From assembly GCA_037783545.1 (NCBI GenBank), contig JBBELK010000517.1:682001-746000 (forward strand): a stretch of 64,000 bases of DNA, in the 5' to 3' direction. Origin of the DNA: Henricia sp. BOLD:AAB3569 (taxonomy: Eukaryota > Echinodermata > Asteroidea > Spinulosida > Echinasteridae). Below are positions 12,101-25,300 of the stretch, one piece after another. The notes beneath the pieces were generated by a model that saw only the letters and a program-made list of their open reading frames with translations, did not search any database and was not told the DNA's origin. Numbering within the stretch: position 1 is the stretch's first letter; each line of letters starts with the position of its first letter. The position numbers were made by a program, and so were the translations under genes.

Positions 12101-15100
12101 TGACCCACGAGTTGACGTTTGAGACCACCAATTCACTCTCAGTGTGCAGGCGGTCGCCGTTGGACCGTGCTTCCTCTAACGACGTCCGCAGACGATCGTT
12201 CTCCCTACAGCTGTCAATGTGTTTCTGTTTGGCCTCGTTCACCTCCCTCACTAGTTTGTCGCCCTGCAATGTCAAAGTAGCTAGGTGAGATTCGTACCTG
12301 CACCCTCCAGCTTTCAAGTACGCACTGATCAACTACTGTATAACTTTTAAAGGCAATGCAAAACTGTGTTGATTAACAGGAAATTTGCAAATTTTGATGT
12401 GGAAACAAAAAGGCTGGTGTAATAACTGCACTGCTTCATGGAACGGATAAATTGGTTTTCTAAACCATCGGTGGTTTTTTGACGATATCCTTGAAAATAT
12501 TTGGATTGGGAAATTTCAGAATGGTAATGAGAAAAATATGACAAATGATACACCCATGGGAAAAATAGGGGCTCCAAAATGTGATACGGACATGATTTAT
12601 TAACCTTCGATTTTACTCCACCCTCCTCACCTCCTCAATACGATGCCTGAATTTCTCCTGCAACGATGCCACCTCCACCTTAAGCACCACGATCTGCTCC
12701 TCCCGCATGACAACCTCCTGCACACTGTATCGGTGCTTCTCCTCCGCGTGATTCAGCTTGGCGTTCAGCTCCTCTACGTGACTCTCATAGTTTTCTACCT
12801 CCTTCTCGCTTTGGCGGTTGAGATCTTGGACCTTCTGAAGCTCAATGCGGAGTTTGCGCATCTTGTCTTCGTACATGCCGACCTGACATCAACGGAAGCA
12901 AAATGACGTCAGAAAGTCTCAATATTAAAGGGCCCATGATTTGGGATTTTTATCAGTGAAATCTATGCTATAAAACCACTCTACTCAGTTACAGTCATAA
13001 AAATCCTATTTGGAGCTTGTTTTGGGGGTTAAAACAAAGGTTTTTAGTTTTTATGCTAATGCAAATATGCATATTCATGACCAAGGTCACGATGTCACAA
13101 GAGGCAAACACAGGAAAATCACATTCAACCGTACACAAAAGATTCCACCTTTTTTTTCTCAAACTTGCTGAAACTTTTGTAATCCATGACTGTTTGAGTT
13201 TGTTTTCCACGTTGCCTGTTGTAAGCCATGACAAAACTGGGTGTGGAAACTGCAGCAATTTGCCACAACTCCAACTTGAAGTCTTATGTTTTTTTCTTAA
13301 CTTTTTCTTTCTGCCTTCCTTACGTGATGCACTCCAAACAGGGCCCTCTGTCTGTGATTTATTTCAATGAGATCTTCAAAATTGAAAAAGGCTACCTTTT
13401 ATTGATTTTACATCCAAACGAACAATAGTATGTCTTGCTGAACAAGTAATCTGCCATATGAAGCAAAGATTAGGCACAAGTTGTTTAGCATGTCATGGCC
13501 CTTTAAAGTGCTGAGTGAATGGTAAAAAATAAATGTGTGCGAAATTTTTTTTCAAAGAAACTACCTTTAGTTAGTTAAATAACTATTTTTCCCGTATTAG
13601 GACGACCGTTTTGGGTAGAGTGCTTACAGAGACCACTAAAACCACATTTTCTCGACCTAATTCTCTGAAAAAAATGTTTTGCGACCTAGACGAAAATGGT
13701 TTGTGACCTAATAAAAATGGTTAAGAACCTAATAAAAATGGTTTTTGAAGCACTTAGCGTTAGGACGACCGGCTATCGGTCGCCCTAATGCGGTCGATCG
13801 TCCTAATATGCCTTTTTGTACCCATAACCGGTCGACCTAAACGCGAAAGAGTAAGTTGTAATATCTCCCACAAAAGTACCATTTTGCATGGTAAAAATTT
13901 GGGTAACTGTAAATTAATACTGGGTCTTTAACTTGCATTGCCAGATCGGGTTCACACGTCCTCCGGCGTCAAGTGGTTGCTAAGAAATCACCTTCCATCG
14001 AGGTACATGTACCAGTTTAAACAAAATTTCTTGTCAACTCATGAAGTAAAATTCTGGGTCACTGCAAATAATGTAATGGGGATTTATTCCGATTACTTCC
14101 CCTTGACTAACCTCTTGAGAGAGTGCCTTGTTCTGTTTATCAGCCTTAGATAGTTCAGTCTGTAGCTTAGCAGCCAATGTAGCTCTCTCACCCAGTTGCT
14201 TCATGGCTTCTTTGTGTTGACCCTTGACTTCACTAAGCTGAACCCTCATGTCACGGATTTGCTGCTGGCTCTCCACAAGCTGAAGGGAATTCCAAAATAA
14301 GGAAAAAGTTACTTCCTTCTGTAATGAATGAAGCTAGTTGCATGCTGTTTTTGAAATCGTATCAGCTCATTCCTAAATACCTTAGACAGTTTACGCATCC
14401 CTATTGGCAGAGAGCACGTGGCCGGTCTTAGATGGACGATAAAGACCACTTTCTTGCCTGGCCCGGGTTTGAGCCCGCGCCCTAGTCAGCGTGTATGGAA
14501 CACGCACATGCACACAGAAACTGCACGCGCTCGAAAGCAAAATGTGCAAAGTACCCTGTCGTGTGCATGTGCGTACAACATGCTTGCATTACGAGTAAAG
14601 CGTGCGATCGAACAAAAACAACTAGATGCACAGCTAGCAGTTTGAACGATGCGATATGCATACAAAAATACAATGCAAAACGGCAAGCTAATTTTAGGGA
14701 GTTTTACTGATTTACACAAAAAGGTATTTATGAATGGGAATAAAAGTGGGTTTGGTCAGTCTTAAACAATACGTTTAAAACCAGCTAGAGGCTTGGATGA
14801 CTCGTCCAGGCCCCTAGCCAGTTTTAAACGTATTGTTTAAGACTGGCCAAACCAACATTTATTCTCTAATTGTTAAGCAATCCCATAAAAGTCCAGGTCT
14901 TAAAAATGGTACATAAAAAGGATGCTAACCCCCACCTACCTCGGCATGCGCACTGCGGTACTCCTCCTGGCTCCGTTCAAGATCCGTCTGCAGCTGAGTC
15001 AGCGATTCCTCGTAGCGTGATACGGAATGAGCATGTCTGCGATTCTGCGTCTCTGACGTCTCCAGGTTCATGCGCACCACGTGGAGTTGACCCTCGCGCT

Positions 15101-18100
15101 CTGTCAGGTCTTCTTTCAGATCGACGAGCTTGGACTGCAGGGAGGTACGTTCTTGCTCTAATGATGCAACCCGGTTGTCTTTCTCAAGAATCTCACAAGG
15201 GAAAGATAAGCAGGACATTAAAATCAATTCATAAAATACCCGAAACAGTTGATGCATTTCTAATGGTCAACAATAAAAATGCATAAATTACGAAATGCCA
15301 TCTAAAACTTTAGATACCTGTGTATCCCTGTCCTTGATCTGCGACGTAAAACTCCTAATTTCATCGTCCATTTGATCAAGACGGACCTTGCAGTCCTGTA
15401 GCTGTCTGCTGGCATCATCATACCGCTGTCTCTCTGATTGTAGCTCCTCCCTCTGGTCCTCTAATTCATTGCTTTGCTGTGATAACTGAAATCAGGGGAA
15501 GTAGGTATGAAAAATTGGATGTTTCAAACTGTATAATGCTGAAAAGGCACTTAGCCCTTTCAGCAATAATGCATGTAAATTTGATGCACGTTGCTTTCAG
15601 AAAAAGCAGAGTTGAAATAATTTGGAGTAAAATGACGCACTGATAATCACAGGTTCACAAAAAACACTTTTCAAGACGTATTTTCACTTCAAATTCCCTC
15701 CACACAGCTTTCTCTCAGAGAGACGCCCGTCAATAGACCGATCCAGTAAGCTCCGCCCATTTGGAAATTGCCTAGCAACATGCCCCACATGTACGGCACG
15801 TGTGCAGTAGAGTCGCGTGGCCGCGCCGTGCGTCAGCATCCGCCCCCTTGGCCAGCACGTATTGAAACATGCACACGCAAACAGAAACTGCACGCTCGAA
15901 AGCAAAATGTGCACTTAAGTATCCGGTCTTGTGCGTGCACGTACAACACACCTGCATTACGCGTAACGCGCGCGATCGAACAAAAACATCTCGAAACTCA
16001 TTCAGAACGCAGTGAATGCACAGCATAGCAAAACGACAAGCAAATTTTGGTGAGTTTTTTCCGTTTACACAACAACACATTTATGAAGGGATTAACAGTA
16101 GGTTTGGATAGTCTTTTACAATCCGTTTTAAACCGGCTAGGGTCCTATGCGCTGATAAAAATTATGTTTATGGTGTTTTTTGCGTCATTCGTGCTGCATT
16201 TAGCCGTAGCTCTGCGCACAAAATTTTGAGGACTCCGGTAGCCAAAATGGCGATCTACTTACTGGATCGGTCTATAGTACACACGTTAACGCATGAAAAG
16301 GGTCTGTGCATCCAGCCTTTAGTCAGAGACAGAGACAATGCTAACCAAGCACAACAAAAAGCCACATGTCAGACTTGTGACTGTTTACAAACTATGGAAA
16401 GTTGAAAATTTGTATAAGAATTAAACAGTGGCGTGGGAAGAATTTGGAGTGAAACGACGTACTGAAAATTACAGAATCCCCAAAAGATGTTTTCTGCCCA
16501 AAATGATTGTGGTTTTCAGAGCGTTGTTTTCATTTAAAACCATTCCGTACCACTTTTTCTCAAAGCGAAGTGTGTCCCATTTATGGGCAGTGTGAATGCC
16601 CCCTATACACCAATCCGAGCTGCAAAGTCATGGTCCATGTACGTCCGCCATAGCTGGGGGCCATCCAGTGCCATGAACTGTGGGTTTTGTGTTGTTGATA
16701 TGCTGTTACATTATGTTGTCACTTCGAACAATTTTGCGCGTTTATTTGCTTGCGAAGCCTGTGTACGCGTACGCGTTGTGCGCTGTTCGATTTAACAACA
16801 AGACAAAGCGCTCAGTCCATGGCAGTGGATGGCCCCCAGCTATGGCGGACTTGCAGGGAAGGAGTCCTTAGCAACCGGATTCGTGTATAGTCCGCCAGCA
16901 GTGTCAGTGGATGCTACTAATAGCTATTTAAGGACAATTTAAAAGCGAGTGTTCACACTCATATATCAATGTTTTAACATTAAAAACCATGCATGGATTT
17001 TAAAGGATTTTTCCAGGAATTTGTAAAAGTTTCATCTGATGATCTGTTTTTGAGCGATTCTGCGAATAAAACGATTATAAATCAAAAGAAAGACATCAAC
17101 AAACTCATCCGAAGAAATTTCAGCTTTGTCAAATGTACCACGTTTAAAAAAAACATAAAAATCTATATGCGTTTTCCTGGTCTTGGCAGGGTGTTTCAAA
17201 TATTCGTTCTCAGTTGATCGGGTACTATGTGGCTTGCGTCATGCACTCTGTGGTGCACATCATATACTGCGTGTGCGCGCGATCCATAAAAATGCATTGC
17301 GTTGGAACACGCACACGGAGTAACACAGCGCCCATGCATTTTGGACCGCGTAGATGCGAACCAAAAATAAGCAAATCGTTTGCAAACGATCCAAATAATT
17401 TCATCTTTACGATTATTTTCTGGTAAAATTATATCATTTTGAGCAAAAACCTCTCATTGGATAGTTGCTATTAATTCAATCTTTACTTTCAGAACTTTTC
17501 CCCTGTAAACTCGTCGATTACTTTTTGGGGTCATTGCAAATGATACACTGGGCCTTTAATGGCAATCAGCAGCCATAAACCAACCTGTTGGTCTAATCAC
17601 TACACTGCTTATGTGTAACCAGAAAAATTAGTTTACAAAACATCGGTGTTTTTTTGACGATATCCTTAAAAATATACGGATTGAGAGCACAAAATTTTAG
17701 AATGGTAATGAGAAAAATAAGGCAAATAATATGGTATCAAAATCTCAACACCCACGAGACAAATGTTGGGCTAAAAAATGTGTTCTGGACATAGTATGCT
17801 CCTCAAATAAGAGCCATCAACCAACCTGTTCCTGTGTTGCCTGGAGTCGAATCTCCCCTTCTCTAACCCGCCCCTCCAGCTGCCCCGCCTCTCTCTTCCA
17901 TCCCTCCATCTCCTTCGTTGTCCCTTCTAGCTCATCCCTCGATGCTTCTAACTCCCTCTGGAGTGCTTCCATCATGGGCTGTTGTTCCTCAGCCTCTTCC
18001 TCTAGCAACTGGACCTGGACAATTCCACGGTTAGTAATGTTACATACCATAAAAACTTGTGTATGAGGCACACTTTTTTCACCACCGCAAAAAATATAAA

Positions 18101-21100
18101 GTTAGGTGTGCGCCTTATACATGGGTACGCCTGTGCCTTATACTCGTGTATTTGGCACATTGGGCCAGCCGTCTACAGTTGGAGGTGCAGCTTATACACG
18201 GGTGCGCCTAATACGCGGGATTTTACGGGTATTTAGCAATCTACTGGAGTTCTACATGTATATCAACATGCGAGCCTGTCAGTTCTCCATTTTGGTACCA
18301 TCAATGCATCTCACCAACATCTACTGGACAGTAATAACTAAAATAATTTAGCTCCATTTTGTGAATTGTAATAAAGACTTTAATTAGGGATTAAAAGTAG
18401 GTTTGGCCAATCTTAAACATACGTTTAAAACCAGCTAGGGGTCCTAGGCGCTGATAATGCCCGAGCCGGCAGATGAGGGCATTATCAGCGCCCAGGGCCC
18501 CTAGCTGGTTTTAAACGTATGTTTAAGATTGGCCAAACCTAGTTTTAATCCCATTCATGAATACCTTTTCGTGTAAATTGGTAAAACTCACCAAAATTAG
18601 CTCGTCGTTTTGCCATGTTTTGCATTCACTTTCCTACACCCACAGTGTCAACACCACGTTCGTACAACTGCTAGCTGTGCGTAAAGTTGTTTTTGTTCAA
18701 ACGCGCGCTTTACGCATAATGCAGGCGTACGTGTTGCAGGCGTACGTGTTGTGCACGCGCAAACGCACAATTTGAATTCGGGCACGTGCATGTATCTGTG
18801 TACACAGGGGTTTATGGGGTACTTGCATTGTTGTCCCATTTTCCCTTTTCTTTAGAATTCCTCTGTGGGGTACCACTGTCCTTTTGAATTTCTTTCTGGG
18901 GTACCATTGTTCCATTGTGTTTTGTACCCCACAAGTAGGTCTGTGTTAGACCAGTTTCTGTGTGCATGTGCGTGTTCCGTATACGCGCTGACTAGGGCAC
19001 AAACGCGGGCCAGCCAGCCGGGCATTATCACTGGTCATTATCGTTAGTTTAAGACTGCCCACGTGACGTGCTCTCAGCCAATAGGGATGCGTAAACTGTC
19101 TAAGGTATTTATGAATGTTGGTTAGTAAAGTTACCCAAAAAGGACATGGGGAAAAATGCATGTCTGGAAACAAAAAGTTTCCTCAAATGGGACACAACTG
19201 AAACAAACCATTATATTTCATTTATTGCTTGTTTACTGGCGTGTGTTTTTGTAAATGCCAAGTCACACCTACTCTCACCAGTTTCAAGAACTATTGAAAA
19301 TTCATGGTTAGTAACATTACAGTTAGTCATGTTACAGCTGTCCTGTGCCTGCAAAATTTATTAAATTTCCAACACAGAAAATAAATTTGCAGTACATTTT
19401 CCACAACAATTCAACAGTTCTGTTTTTGCAGAAGATTGTTCCATATGCTATCATTAAAAGCCAATTTCCACACAAATATAAATTTGCGAATTTTGTGGAA
19501 TTGTCCACCTTTTCATGCAAATTCCCACCTGGTCTCTGGCCGCTCTGAGCTCGGTCTGTAGGCGACGATTCAACTGCTCGTGCCTGACGACCTCCGTGAC
19601 CCGGTTGCTCAGCTGGTCTTGGGTTGATTGCAGACTGCCTTCCATTAGCATCAGCTTCTCTTCATGATGAGCCAGCTGAAAAGACAAGCACAACAAGTAG
19701 AGTGCTTTTGGGAGCATCACTCATTGCTCCCAATTATTAACCAAAGTGGCCTGAAGCCTAATGCCCATAGCGATGGGAAGCAGCCACCAGTCCAACAGTG
19801 CTTAAATACTTCATATGAACATACTTCATATGGACATCTCAATGTTTTTAATTTTGTTGTGTGATTTCAAGTGTTCACCTTTTGATTAAAGGAGTGTGAC
19901 CAGATCACTTTTTTTTACCCATAACTCCCCGGGACTTACCTTATAGGTCATGAGATTTTTATATCATAACATCCGTTATATTTTTCTGATTACGAAACTG
20001 AAACTCCCGCGCTTCTAGGCCGCATATTTCCGAGGATATCGTCGAAAATCCACCGATTATTTGTAAACTAATTTTCCAGTATCAACGTTTATCCGCTGAA
20101 AGCATACTCGATAGTTTTGTTCAATTTTTTACTGGAAATTGCGAATGTTTTCAGGTTTTTGGGACATGGGAGGTGTGTATGGGAGTTACTTGATAATATT
20201 GGTAAGTTACATCGAAAACTATTTTCCAGAAACTCTGGTCACGCTCCTTTAAGGTACCAGTATGTATCCCGTTTTGTACAGTTTTTCCCCCGTTGGTAAC
20301 ATGTGATATGCTATTTCTAAGGCATCACCCTGGGCGTATAACTGTGTACATGTACAAATGCATGGTTTCTTATGGGTTAAATTCTAAATTCTCTTTGTTG
20401 ACTGCAACCAACAACCACTATAAGATTATAATGGATCCTGTGGTGTTTGTTATAGGAAATGTCCACTTGTCATAACATTAAAACAAGTGAATATGGCTTT
20501 TTTGCAAATTTGTCCCCACATATGCAGTCAAATGTTAACTGTAGCTATGGGGATTAACTCTGCAGATAAATATAAGTCAATTGGGACACGGTTAATCAAG
20601 ATATATTTGGGAATCTAACTGCTGATAGGGTTGAGCGCCTGGCCAGCAGCCACCTAGTTAAAGCGAAATGGTTCTGGTGATTCCCTGATGGCAGCGATAA
20701 TAATAATGGCAACAGTGCCAGGAGCACCCCGCAGGGTGGACATGTGCGCTATATAAGAATCCACCATTATTATTATTATTATTATTATCTTTTATTCTCG
20801 AAAACAAAAAGGCAAATCTACGACAACCATTCACACCTACATGTAAGCATACAAAAACACCAAAACACATTGCCCTTATGTGCAGCATATGGCAACAGAC
20901 ATTTTTCAGTAAATTCCCTGGAATTCAGTCAATTATTAAAATGTAGACAGAGTTAGGCCATTTTTTTAATTGTTGGATTACAGATCCACCGCCAAAAAAA
21001 ATTGAAATTGGGAACAAAATTATCAACATCGCTGGCAAGAAATAGGCAAAAATGAGAAGACTAAAAAATAAAAAATGGGGAAAAACACAATTCTTGCAAG

Positions 21101-22302
21101 CTTACGAATAAACAGCATGAAAATGAATAGTCCTTCCAAACGCTAACTGGCTAGTGAATGTCCCTGCACAACATGCATGAAATAGCTACCGCGTATACGC
21201 ATACCGATACACCGTAGGCCAACATGTGTCGTACCGGTTGGATACCGTATGCAGCTACGCGACTTCACTGCACAGTCGAGCCCTCCAATCTTTAGAAGTC
21301 GAGTTGTCTTGTGGAAGCGCAAAGTATACGTACGCAAGTACGTTTACCAGTCTACTCGTAGAGTCCGTGTACAGACCACACCATCTTGACCGGCCGCCGC
21401 GACCGCAGCCAAAATCATTTTCCTTCTCGAGTTCTCGCACGATCTTCGGTGTATTGGTGTTTATTATTGTTCAAGTTGGAAATGTTTGATATTAAAAGAT
21501 CGGGGTGGGGCAAATCTGTTGATGTTTTTTACGATAAAGTTATTTTTTTATGTGATAATTTCCCCACGTAAGCATGAACAATTGTTGTTTTGGCGCCAGA
21601 CTTTGGAGTGCCATATTCATTCAAAGGACAAATTGTGCTCGTTATGTTGCATATAAAGCAAAGGTCTCCCTCTTTCATAATCCACCGATTTTAAAAAATG
21701 GCCTTAACTTAACAAGAGCCCATAGACCACAACTTTCGGAATTCACATCTGATCTCACCTCTTGAGCAGCATCACGATACTGTTGCCTGGAATCACCAAG
21801 CTCTTCCTTCAGCTGTCGTCCCTCCCCTTGTAGCTTGGTGCACTCATTCTGCAGCTGTCTTTCCTTGGCTTGCTGGCGGTGGATTTCTTCATTCAAGCTG
21901 CGGATGGCCACTTCCAGCTTCTCAATCTGAGGAAACACATGCTGAAAGTTGTCTAATTCGCCAGAATATCGCCAGCATAGTAAAGATTGTTATAGCTGGC
22001 AAATGGAACTTTATTTTTCAAACCGTACCCTTCCAGCAATTTGTAGAATCACTAATTATTTGCATCTAATCATTTAGTGACCTCTTTTGGTCACTCTATA
22101 GACGATGTGACGTCACAAATTTTGCCAACAAATGCGTACAGAGGGAAATGGGTGGAGGGGGTCTAAAAAGTCGGCATTTTGTGCGTACGTACTTTATGGA
22201 CGATCCTTTTTGACAATGTTCAAAACAAGTGCCCAAATTTCCATCAACGATTATTCATCGGACAATATGGAGGGTCAGGGCTGGATCCAGGATTTTGAAA
22301 AT

Positions 22303-22338
<36 letters not shown>

Positions 22339-25300
22339 CGTGAAATTTTTAATGACAATGAAATAGCGAGCGCGTAGCCCTGACGGCTTTTAGATGGATT
22401 CTAGATGCTCTGTGGTGCGATCTGAGGCAATATTTAATCACTTTAAGCAGGAAAAGTGTGCACAAAAAGTGAAATTTTTATTTTTTTAAATATTCTTGTT
22501 TGAAAGCGTGCGCGCCCCACTGGATCCGCCCCTGTGGGTCATGCCCCAGGGCGGGTGCCTTTGATGTATGTTTGGAGGTGTTTTGTCAACTTATGAAGTA
22601 GAATTTTGGGTTAAAGCAAATGAAGCAATAGACCTTTAACATGGTATTTTAGGGAAAGTTTGTGTACTATTAACTAATAACTATTCTTAATGAACCCACC
22701 TCATCCACTTTGTTTTTGATGTTCTCCCTGGCTGCTTCATTCTCAGCTTCTTTCTTCTGCAAACTGTCTTTATTTTTCCCCAGCTCCTGCTTCAGACCTC
22801 TCACCACCTTCTTGGCTTCCGATAAACTTGATTCCAGTTGCATTGCTTGATTCTCAAACTTCAGCACCTGAGAGGCAGTTATTAAAGAAGAAACAATTTG
22901 TTGATTTAGTTTCAACAACAAATAATTAAAGAATTTAGCACAACAAACATTATTATGTCCTTAACCCTACACCTCAATCTTCCACAATTAATATGATTTT
23001 GAACACGTCCTAGGAGTTTAATAATGTTTTTTTAGTCTAATCACAGACTTTGTACACAGGTCATTTTGTTGAAGCCAAGCCCCCTGATGCCCGTGCACAC
23101 GGGCAGAAGGGTAGGGGGCAAGTCAGTCAGGGGCGAGCTGGCGAGGGGGTTAATTGGAAAGGGGTGAGTAGCAGTGTTCTCCGGTTTTGTCCGGGCGCGC
23201 CGCCTGGACAAAATCATCACAGGTACCGTTAGCACCCGGACAAAAATTTGCCGTCCGGACAAAAACCTCGGCTGCCCGAACCAAAAAAAATACTGAGTAG
23301 GTAAGGGGCGAATCGGCTAGAGGGGCGAGTTGAATTTCTCCCACAAAGGTACCATCATGTGGTGTTTGTTACCATTGCTATCAACACTTCTAGTGGGGTT
23401 TTTCTTGTCAACTACAATAAACTCTCATTATAACACCCCCTGATATAAAGCTCCTTTCGATATAAGGCTCCTTTTTCTAAGTCCCAGCCATTCTTGTGTA
23501 TGCACTGGTTATAGTGCTTTTTGGATATAAAGCTCAAATTATTTCGGTCCCTTGAAGAGCGCTATGAGAGTTTACTGTAATAAAATTTTGGGTATTAGGC
23601 GGGTCAATATACCACCTGACCCCAAAAAAATTGCAACAAAACGTTTTATGATCGTTTTCTGTACTATTCGATGTGACGAACAACATATCAAAAGTTGGAC
23701 AATTTTGACGCACGGGAAAGTCTCCAAAAATGACGTCAAAAACAAGATGGCCGCCAACATAAAAAAGGTTAAATAGAGGGGTATATTTATGTAAAAAAAC
23801 ACCCCAACCTGGTCCTACTGAATGTGGTGAATAACAGGAAACAAATTCTACCAAAATCAAGCCACCGGAAATCTGGGTTAATTTCAAGATGGCTGCCGTT
23901 GACCTTGAAAATCGCTGAAATGACTGTAGCTTCTTTAATATCAGGAGTAAAACAGTGATTTAAATGTCTACCCTAAGGTTTTCAGGCCCAGGGAATTCAC
24001 TAGTATCCATAACATTTTAATCCAACCTTCGACAAACAATAAAAGCCACAAACTCAAAATGGCGGTCGTAATTACAGGCATGGAAGGGTAGCGACAATAA
24101 CTTCTCTAACTGCAGTCAGTAGTAGCTTATTTTTTTCTGTTAGTAATGTGTATGACATGATCCCCTTCTGTGGCAAGGCTGGCTACATCAGCCACCGTAC
24201 GAGCCGCTTAGGCAGGGTGCGCCACACTGCCCGAATTGCCTTCCTGAGAAGCTGCACTTATTGGGCTGTTTTTGAGACGCGCGATTCAGGAGGTCAACTA
24301 ACCCCACGCAGGTTTAATCAGGATAAAAACCTATTGCACTTACTTTCTTTGAGCTTTTAGGTACAGGATTCTCCTTAGTATACCGGTAGTAGTAAAAAAT
24401 AATATCATTGCTGTATGATTCACGGGTGGGTATACAAGACTTCGTGCTGGGCTTGGCTGGCTTTGGGCTAGCCTGGACTGGGCTGGTCTGGTGTGATAGG
24501 AGGGATTAAGCGGGATTGGTGGGCTGGGCTGGCCTATAGGAGTGCTTCGGGCTGGGCTGGCGTGGCTTTGGGCTGGAGGGGGGTGGGGGAGGGGGGTTGG
24601 GGTGGTGCGGTGCATTTCGGGCTGGGCATCGGGCAGGGTTGTGACGCATCGGGCAGGGTTTGCCACAGTTGGGATGGCTTCAGGCTGGGCTGAGATGGTC
24701 TTACGCTGGGCGTAGATGGCCAACCCAGCTAACCGAATGAACGTCCGGGGCTGGCGTGGCTTTGGGCTGGACTGGCTTTGTGCTGGAAGAGCTGGGCGGG
24801 GCGGGGTGCGGTGCATTTCGGGCTGGGCTAGGATGGCATCAGGCAGGGTTTGCCACGGTTGGAATGGCTTCAGGCTGGGTTGGCCAACCCAGCTAACCAA
24901 ATAACGTCCCCCGAATGAACAGCGGAACAGCGAAACGTTAGGAATGAACGTCCGGGGAACGTAATTGTGTGGAGTTTTCAGGGGACGTGTCAATTTTGTA
25001 CAACACCTTTATTATGACGCATTGTGACGCATTACGTAATCAGACTATTTTTAATCAACTTACTAATCTCTTAACTGAAATTCCAGTGCTCTTGATACCA
25101 GTCACTTCCTCTTACTATGTTTAATAAGTATACGCTTGATATATATATGCTCCTTGAATTTCCTTCGTATGTAGTCATGGTTGGCGGAAACCACATTTTG
25201 TACTATTTCTTGAAAATCTTACCTTTTTAGACTATAGATGGGTTTTATATACAAAAGTACATACATTTCAAATCAGGTAGTGCGTGGTTATACAACGTAA

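Noticed and set aside
24340-24993. 217-residue proline-rich minus-strand ORF
   Set aside because: It is the complement of a GGGCTGG minisatellite inside a mobile element; composition alone keeps the frame open.
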